This document shows positions 7,500-10,667 of a stretch of DNA of 10,667 nt, piece by piece; the first letter of the stretch is position 1, and each line of letters opens with the position of its first letter. A model generated the notes under the pieces. That model was not told where the DNA came from, did no database searches, and was given only the letters and a program-made list of their open reading frames with translations. Location: positions 1 to 10,667 of the forward strand of contig CBFIJI010000071.1 in the NCBI GenBank assembly GCA_965662885.1, written 5' to 3'. A program made the position numbers and the translations under genes. The stretch is from CBFIJI01 sp965662885 (GTDB lineage: Bacteria > Bacteroidota > Bacteroidia > Flavobacteriales > Flavobacteriaceae).

Positions 7500-7706
7500 G
7501 GTGTAAACATACAAAATCTTTTAAATAAACTACTGTTTTTTACAAAATTTTTATCATTTAAGCATTTTTTTTTAAATAAACGATTTTTATATGCTTCTCA
7601 TTAATAAGCTAAAATTATTCGGGATGAGTATACAGGTTTATTAGAACATGTTTTGTTACTAAATTATCTTGATGCCTTGCTATCTTTTTTATGATATGCC
7701 AACAAA

Positions 7707-8309
7707 TTGAATAACTTTGAATTATTAAAGTATTTTAATATCGCTACTATCAAAAAATCATCAAAAATTGCTAAAAAAACACGCCTTTGGAGAAAAATCC
7801 ATAAAAGCGTTGCTATTGTTTTAGGAACTTTCATGTTTCTCAGTGGAGTCACTGGACTCCTATTAGGCTGGAAGAAGCAAACTAAATTACTTCCCAAAGT
7901 ACAAGTAGGCGCAACAGTAGATGCGACAGACTGGCTCCCCCTCCACAAAATTGAAACGATTGCTCAAAACTATCTTCATTCAGAAAATTTACCCTTTTCC
8001 CCTTTATCGAGAATAGATATTCGTCCTGATAAAGGGATTGCAAAAATTATTTATCAAAATAATTTTAAAGAACTTCAAATAGACTGTAAAACGGGTGCTA
8101 TTCTGTCCATTGCCACTCGTAAATCAGATATCATTGAGAAAATACACGACGGTTCAATTATTGACTACTTATTTGGAAATGAACTTAAATGGGCAAAGTT
8201 GACCTATACCACAACGTTGTCACTGGGGTTAATTATTATTTCTATGAGTGGTTTTATACTTTGGTTAAATCCATTTCGTATTCGAAAATCAAAAGACAAA
8301 ATGGTATAA
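7707..8309 (+). CDS. short PepSY-associated transmembrane protein
   Basis: A 200-residue PepSY-TM protein. Residues 28-55 (WRKIHKSVAIVLG... then SGVTGLLLGWKK) form the typical first helix with the conserved basic-histidine entry (H32). A PepSY-like extracytoplasmic domain spans about 78-140. IHDGSIIDYLFG (146-157) followed by a second helix (166-187) ending WLNPF is the characteristic closing block. Longer four-helix relatives (PiuB/FoxB type) act in iron-siderophore reduction and can bind heme through membrane histidines; H32 and H147 are candidates by analogy. The two-helix short form is common in Bacteroidota, often next to TonB-dependent receptors, but no such receptor lies beside it here. 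The start is TTG at 7707: the frame is closed by TGA at 7692-7694, and there is no in-frame ATG before the first helix (the first is M43). It is followed by the hairpin at 8427. Confidence 0.88.
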   Translation: MNNFELLKYFNIATIKKSSKIAKKTRLWRKIHKSVAIVLGTFMFLSGVTGLLLGWKKQTKLLPKVQVGATVDATDWLPLHKIETIAQNYLHSENLPFSPLSRIDIRPDKGIAKIIYQNNFKELQIDCKTGAILSIATRKSDIIEKIHDGSIIDYLFGNELKWAKLTYTTTLSLGLIIISMSGFILWLNPFRIRKSKDKMV

Positions 8310-8370
8310 TTAGGAAACACCTTTTTTAACCTGCCTTTAACCTTCTTTTATATTTTTTTTAACAAGCTAA

Positions 8371-8386
8371 GATGTAATTTTACATC
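8371..8386. repeat. GATGTAA-TT-TTACATC inverted repeat
   Basis: Perfect 7-bp arms (8371-8377 and 8380-8386) around two bases form an almost palindromic 16-bp site. It lies 62 bp after the PepSY-TM stop and 41 bp before the terminator stem. A 2-base loop is too tight for a good RNA hairpin, so a DNA-binding site for a dimeric protein fits the shape better. No promoter for a downstream gene is apparent, and the function is unknown. Confidence 0.4.
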
Positions 8387-8426
8387 AATATAATTCTTTA
8401 TAATTTAGTTAATTTTACCCTTATTC

Positions 8427-8458
8427 AAAAGGAGAGTTTTCATCGGCTCTCCTTTTTT
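8427..8458 (+). terminator. strong intrinsic terminator between PepSY-TM and SET genes
   Basis: AAAAGGAGAG (8427-8436) pairs perfectly with CTCTCCTTTT (8447-8456) to give a 10-bp stem with a 10-base loop, and the right arm runs into a six-T tract ending at 8458. It serves plus-strand transcription coming from the PepSY-TM gene 118 bp earlier. Read in reverse the stem ends in only four T, so it may also weakly stop the minus-strand unit that ends at 8503. Confidence 0.85.
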
Positions 8459-8502
8459 ATTGAGATATAAAGTACTTTTTAGTTAGGCTAAAACCGATAA
8501 AA

Positions 8503-8871
8503 TTATTGGGAGGTCTCGTACTCAAATTCCCAATTAGGATCATCCAACTTATTGATAATATATTTTATAGTTACCTCTTCTCCAATGGAGATTTCCTTAG
8601 TGGTTATGATTCTGATGTGCTGGATGTTCCCCATAGCAGGATCATCTTTATGAAGAACAGCTTTTGCATTAGGAATTTCATGGTGATTGACAAAACCGCC
8701 CAAAGGAAGGCGAATAAATCCATCAGGAAAGCGATCGTCTTGGACATGAGAAATGCCGAGATCCGTTCCCTTTTCAATTACTTCAGTAGCGAACAAACCC
8801 ACCCCTTCGATTTTACTTTGAGCAATCGTTAAAGATTTGGGCAAGGGACGCCATTCACTTTTTTTAATCAT
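8503..8871 (-). CDS. small SET-domain protein
   Basis: A 122-residue cytoplasmic protein consisting almost only of a SET domain, the fold of S-adenosylmethionine-dependent lysine methyltransferases. The order of motifs is right: SKIEGVGLFAT (19-29) for the N-terminal 'GxGlfA' block, FVNHHEIPNAK (60-70) for the NHxxxPN cofactor/active-site motif, and ITTKEISIGEEVTIKY (89-104) for the 'i..GEEvt.dY' block with the conserved Y104. There is no pre-SET or zinc-binding post-SET cysteine cluster, as is usual for minimal bacterial members. The target is unknown: a lysine on a ribosomal or DNA-binding protein is conceivable, and enzyme activity itself is inferred. The gene begins 32 bp after the phosphodiesterase gene on the same strand, so it may be the last gene of that transcript. 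A small TTTTAG/CTAAAA hairpin (8477-8493) follows the stop. Confidence 0.88.
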   Translation of the reverse strand: MIKKSEWRPLPKSLTIAQSKIEGVGLFATEVIEKGTDLGISHVQDDRFPDGFIRLPLGGFVNHHEIPNAKAVLHKDDPAMGNIQHIRIITTKEISIGEEVTIKYIINKLDDPNWEFEYETSQ

Positions 8872-8903
8872 TTGAATTCAATTAAACATAAATATAAATC
8901 AAA

Positions 8904-10028
8904 TTAATTTAAATCGACTTCCCAAGTCAACGATAGGTTCTTTTTGGGAGCTGTAATCGCATTTAAAATGGTAAATGGTAGACTTATTTGGGATAACTTT
9001 TTTCCTGTTTTAAGCTGAACAGCAAGGGAAGTGTAAGGGGGAACAATAAAGTTTTCACTTCGGCTGTGAAAACTGTAGTTGCCTGTATAGTGTAACTGAA
9101 TCGGTAAGGCACTTTGATTGGTTATGGTTAGCTTTAAAAGGGTTTTATCTTTTGCATAGCCTTGACTACTAAGCATCATATTTGCTTTTATAACCGATTC
9201 CAAATGAGCTTGTTTTCCAATCAACATATCGTTAAACCACACAAAGGTTTTTCCATCAAAAAGGGCTTTTTTAATGGTCGAAACGGATTGGTCTTCTGCT
9301 AGGACAAACGTGAGTGGTCGATGCCCTCCATTGGAAATGTCAAAATCCCAATCGACCAATCCATGAATATCAGAAGTTCCTAAAATGGTCAACCCATGAT
9401 CCAACGCAATTTGTAAAGCTTCTTCAGAGAATGTGGTCTCATTGACCACTTCAATCCCATGAAGTAATTTATTTTTAATTAAAAAATGATGGAAAGGCTC
9501 CAAACGCGCAATACCATCAGGACGTTGACTGTCCCAATTGGGATGATTCCAAAACACAAAACCATTTTGTTTATTAGCGGCTTGGATACCAGAAAGGGAA
9601 TCAGCCTCGTGTAACAGCAGATTGGCATTATCAATAAAAACAGCATTAATATGACCCGGAGGCATGTCACGGGTGATCTCCGCTCCGTTGATAACTCGTA
9701 AATTGTCATTTGAATAAAGGGATTCTCTAGCAATGGCATAGGAACGGTTTCGATCTGGATGGGGAATATCTTCAGCATGCGGTTGATATTCCAAATGATC
9801 TGTCATAGCAATCAAGTCCAGACCCTCACGTCGAGCTTCCTCCACCCTGATATTGGGCCATACTGCCCCATCGGAAAAAACAGTATGGATATGCAAGTCA
9901 GTACTGACCAATTCTACTCCTTCAGGAGATTTAAAAAAAGGAGTGTCAAGAGTCTCTTGTGCGCTTAATGTCAAATTAAAAAACAATAGTGAAAAGAGAA
10001 GATAATAGGTTGTAATAGATGCCTTCAT
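8904..10028 (-). CDS. secreted PHP-domain phosphodiesterase (Sb-PDE-like)
   Basis: A 374-residue exported metallo-phosphoesterase. The signal peptide covers 1-23 (cleavage after LSA, leaving Q24). The PHP domain (about 40-280) carries the expected metal ligands: D44-L-H46-I-H48 in TDLHIHTVFSDG, D77-H78 in AMTDHLEY, E117 in NGAEITR, H126, H162 in FWNHPNW, and D220-I-H222 in GTSDIHG. The rest (about 290-374) looks like a beta-sandwich. The arrangement matches the Sb-PDE family named after a Sphingobacterium phosphodiesterase acting on organophosphate diesters. A general role in releasing phosphate from extracytoplasmic phosphodiesters is therefore plausible, while the natural substrate is unknown. 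It sits 92 bp after tesB and 32 bp before the SET gene, all on the minus strand. The ATG at 10026-10028 directly begins the signal peptide. Confidence 0.9.
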   Translation of the reverse strand: MKASITTYYLLFSLLFFNLTLSAQETLDTPFFKSPEGVELVSTDLHIHTVFSDGAVWPNIRVEEARREGLDLIAMTDHLEYQPHAEDIPHPDRNRSYAIARESLYSNDNLRVINGAEITRDMPPGHINAVFIDNANLLLHEADSLSGIQAANKQNGFVFWNHPNWDSQRPDGIARLEPFHHFLIKNKLLHGIEVVNETTFSEEALQIALDHGLTILGTSDIHGLVDWDFDISNGGHRPLTFVLAEDQSVSTIKKALFDGKTFVWFNDMLIGKQAHLESVIKANMMLSSQGYAKDKTLLKLTITNQSALPIQLHYTGNYSFHSRSENFIVPPYTSLAVQLKTGKKLSQISLPFTILNAITAPKKNLSLTWEVDLN

Positions 10029-10120
10029 AAAATGGTTTTAAATAAAATTACTCATTATAAAAATAGCCATAGGCCTCTTAAAATTAAGTTTATGTAAAAT
10101 TAGATAACGGTTCAAACGTT

Positions 10121-10667
10121 TTAGGAATATTTTCGCATCAGCCCTTCTTGGGTCACTGAAGCAACTAAAATGCCTTCTTTATTAAAAATACTCCCCCGAA
10201 CAAAACCACGTGCATTGGAAGCACTCGGACTTTCGGTAACATACAACAACCAATCATCAATGGTGAAATCACGATGAAACCAAAGTGCATGATCCAAACT
10301 TGCATAAAAAATCTTTGATTTAGTCAATTCTTCCCGGTGAGGTAAGGTGGCAGTTAATAGTAAACTATAATCGGAAGCAAACGCCAAAAGTTGATGTTGC
10401 ATGGGTAAACTTACCGCAACCTTTTCACGGGCTTTAAACCAATTATAGGAATGAGGTAAACTATTTTGCGTTCGTAAATAGGTGGCTTTTTCTACAGGGC
10501 GAAATTCAAAAATTTTTGGATGGGCTTCGATTAATCGTTGATAACGTTCCGGGTCAGCATCCTTAATCTCAAGAGCCTGTTGTAGATCGTTTAACAACAA
10601 ATTGGGAGTTAATACATTGGGGATGACAATTTGATGGTTGACCCCTTCTTCCTTGCGTTGAAAAGAG
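10121..10667 (-). CDS. tesB: acyl-CoA thioesterase II (5' end outside the window)
   Basis: The C-terminal 181 residues of a TesB-type double-hotdog acyl-CoA thioesterase, which hydrolyses fatty acyl-CoA to free fatty acid and CoA in the cytoplasm. The frame is open through the right edge: upstream of the first internal TTG (10600) it reads SFQRKEEGVNHQI, a close match to the end of the first hotdog domain in TesB proteins, so the real start lies outside. The second hotdog shows SLDHALWFHR with the catalytic-type Asp, YVTESPSASNARGFVRG with the Ser/Thr position, and VASVTQEGLMR with the catalytic Gln. E. coli TesB has Thr where this protein has the ESPSAS form, a variant seen in other family members. 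About 100 residues are missing compared with a full-length TesB of about 286 residues. The 92-bp gap to the next gene shows no clear terminator. Confidence 0.93.
   Translation of the reverse strand, partial: SFQRKEEGVNHQIVIPNVLTPNLLLNDLQQALEIKDADPERYQRLIEAHPKIFEFRPVEKATYLRTQNSLPHSYNWFKAREKVAVSLPMQHQLLAFASDYSLLLTATLPHREELTKSKIFYASLDHALWFHRDFTIDDWLLYVTESPSASNARGFVRGSIFNKEGILVASVTQEGLMRKYS

Larger units (their letters stand above)
7207..7706. other. 500-bp AT-rich intergenic region
   Basis: No protein gene of ordinary size is visible here. The right part carries the leader of the PepSY-TM gene and the left part that of the plug-domain gene, whose upstream DNA contains TATACTTG, a near match to the Bacteroidota -7 box on the minus strand. 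The middle holds the orphan minus-strand terminator described separately. A 12-bp AT-rich direct repeat, TTTTAAATAAAC, occurs at 7519-7530 and 7570-7581. Confidence 0.5.

Noticed and set aside
7519..7581. 12-bp direct repeat TTTTAAATAAAC (two copies) as an iteron, att site or CRISPR-like element
   Set aside because: There are only two copies, made of A/T plus one C, and no neighbouring integrase, replication or cas gene.
7560..7596. AAGCAT / ATGCTT inverted repeat
   Set aside because: The 6-bp arms are 25 bases apart in very AT-rich DNA with no T-tract or further pairing, so chance is the simplest explanation.
7664..7948. 94-codon minus-strand frame
   Set aside because: It is antisense to the start of the well-supported PepSY-TM gene and has no recognisable domain.
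8506..8832. 108-codon plus-strand frame opposite the SET gene
   Set aside because: The minus-strand frame has clear SET motifs; the plus frame is its complement shadow.

Overview
The window looks like a chromosomal stretch from a member of the Bacteroidota, most likely a marine-type Flavobacteriaceae. The evidence is AT-rich DNA, weak or absent Shine-Dalgarno sequences, secreted proteins with short signal peptides ending in xAQ (four of them), a stand-alone TonB-receptor plug-like domain, and a secreted Asp-box propeller protein of a kind common in that group. No phage, IS element, CRISPR array, tRNA or rRNA was seen. All genes have similar composition, so nothing points to recent transfer.

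Layout, left to right. (1) 3-581, + strand: 3' part of an ABC-F ATPase of the Uup type, followed at 693-1136 by a small exported or membrane protein of unknown function. (2) 1174-5621, - strand: a two-gene unit in which a lipoprotein serine hydrolase (family VIII esterase / class C beta-lactamase fold) precedes a 1053-residue secreted Asp-box beta-propeller protein by 17 bp. (3) 5930-6673, + strand: a seven-helix Bax inhibitor-1/YccA protein. (4) 6733-7206, - strand: a small secreted protein with an orphan TonB-plug-like domain. (5) 7207-7706: a 500-bp AT-rich gap holding an orphan minus-strand terminator, possibly the end of an unannotated small RNA. (6) 7707-8309, + strand: a short PepSY-TM membrane protein with a TTG start. 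(7) 8503-10667, - strand: a partial TesB acyl-CoA thioesterase II, then a secreted PHP-type phosphodiesterase (Sb-PDE-like), then a small SET-domain protein, spaced 92 and 32 bp apart and possibly co-transcribed.

Three convergent gene pairs are separated by hairpins (about 1103-1149, 6674-6708 and 8427-8458) that act as intrinsic terminators on at least one strand. Functionally the window is a mix: translation or genome maintenance (Uup), extracytoplasmic hydrolysis (serine hydrolase, phosphodiesterase), envelope and metal-linked proteins (PepSY-TM, plug domain), lipid metabolism (TesB), and a few proteins of unclear role. I did not find a coherent new multi-gene system. The best leads are the orphan terminator/small-RNA candidate near 7429-7511, the orphan plug-domain protein, and the esterase-propeller pair.
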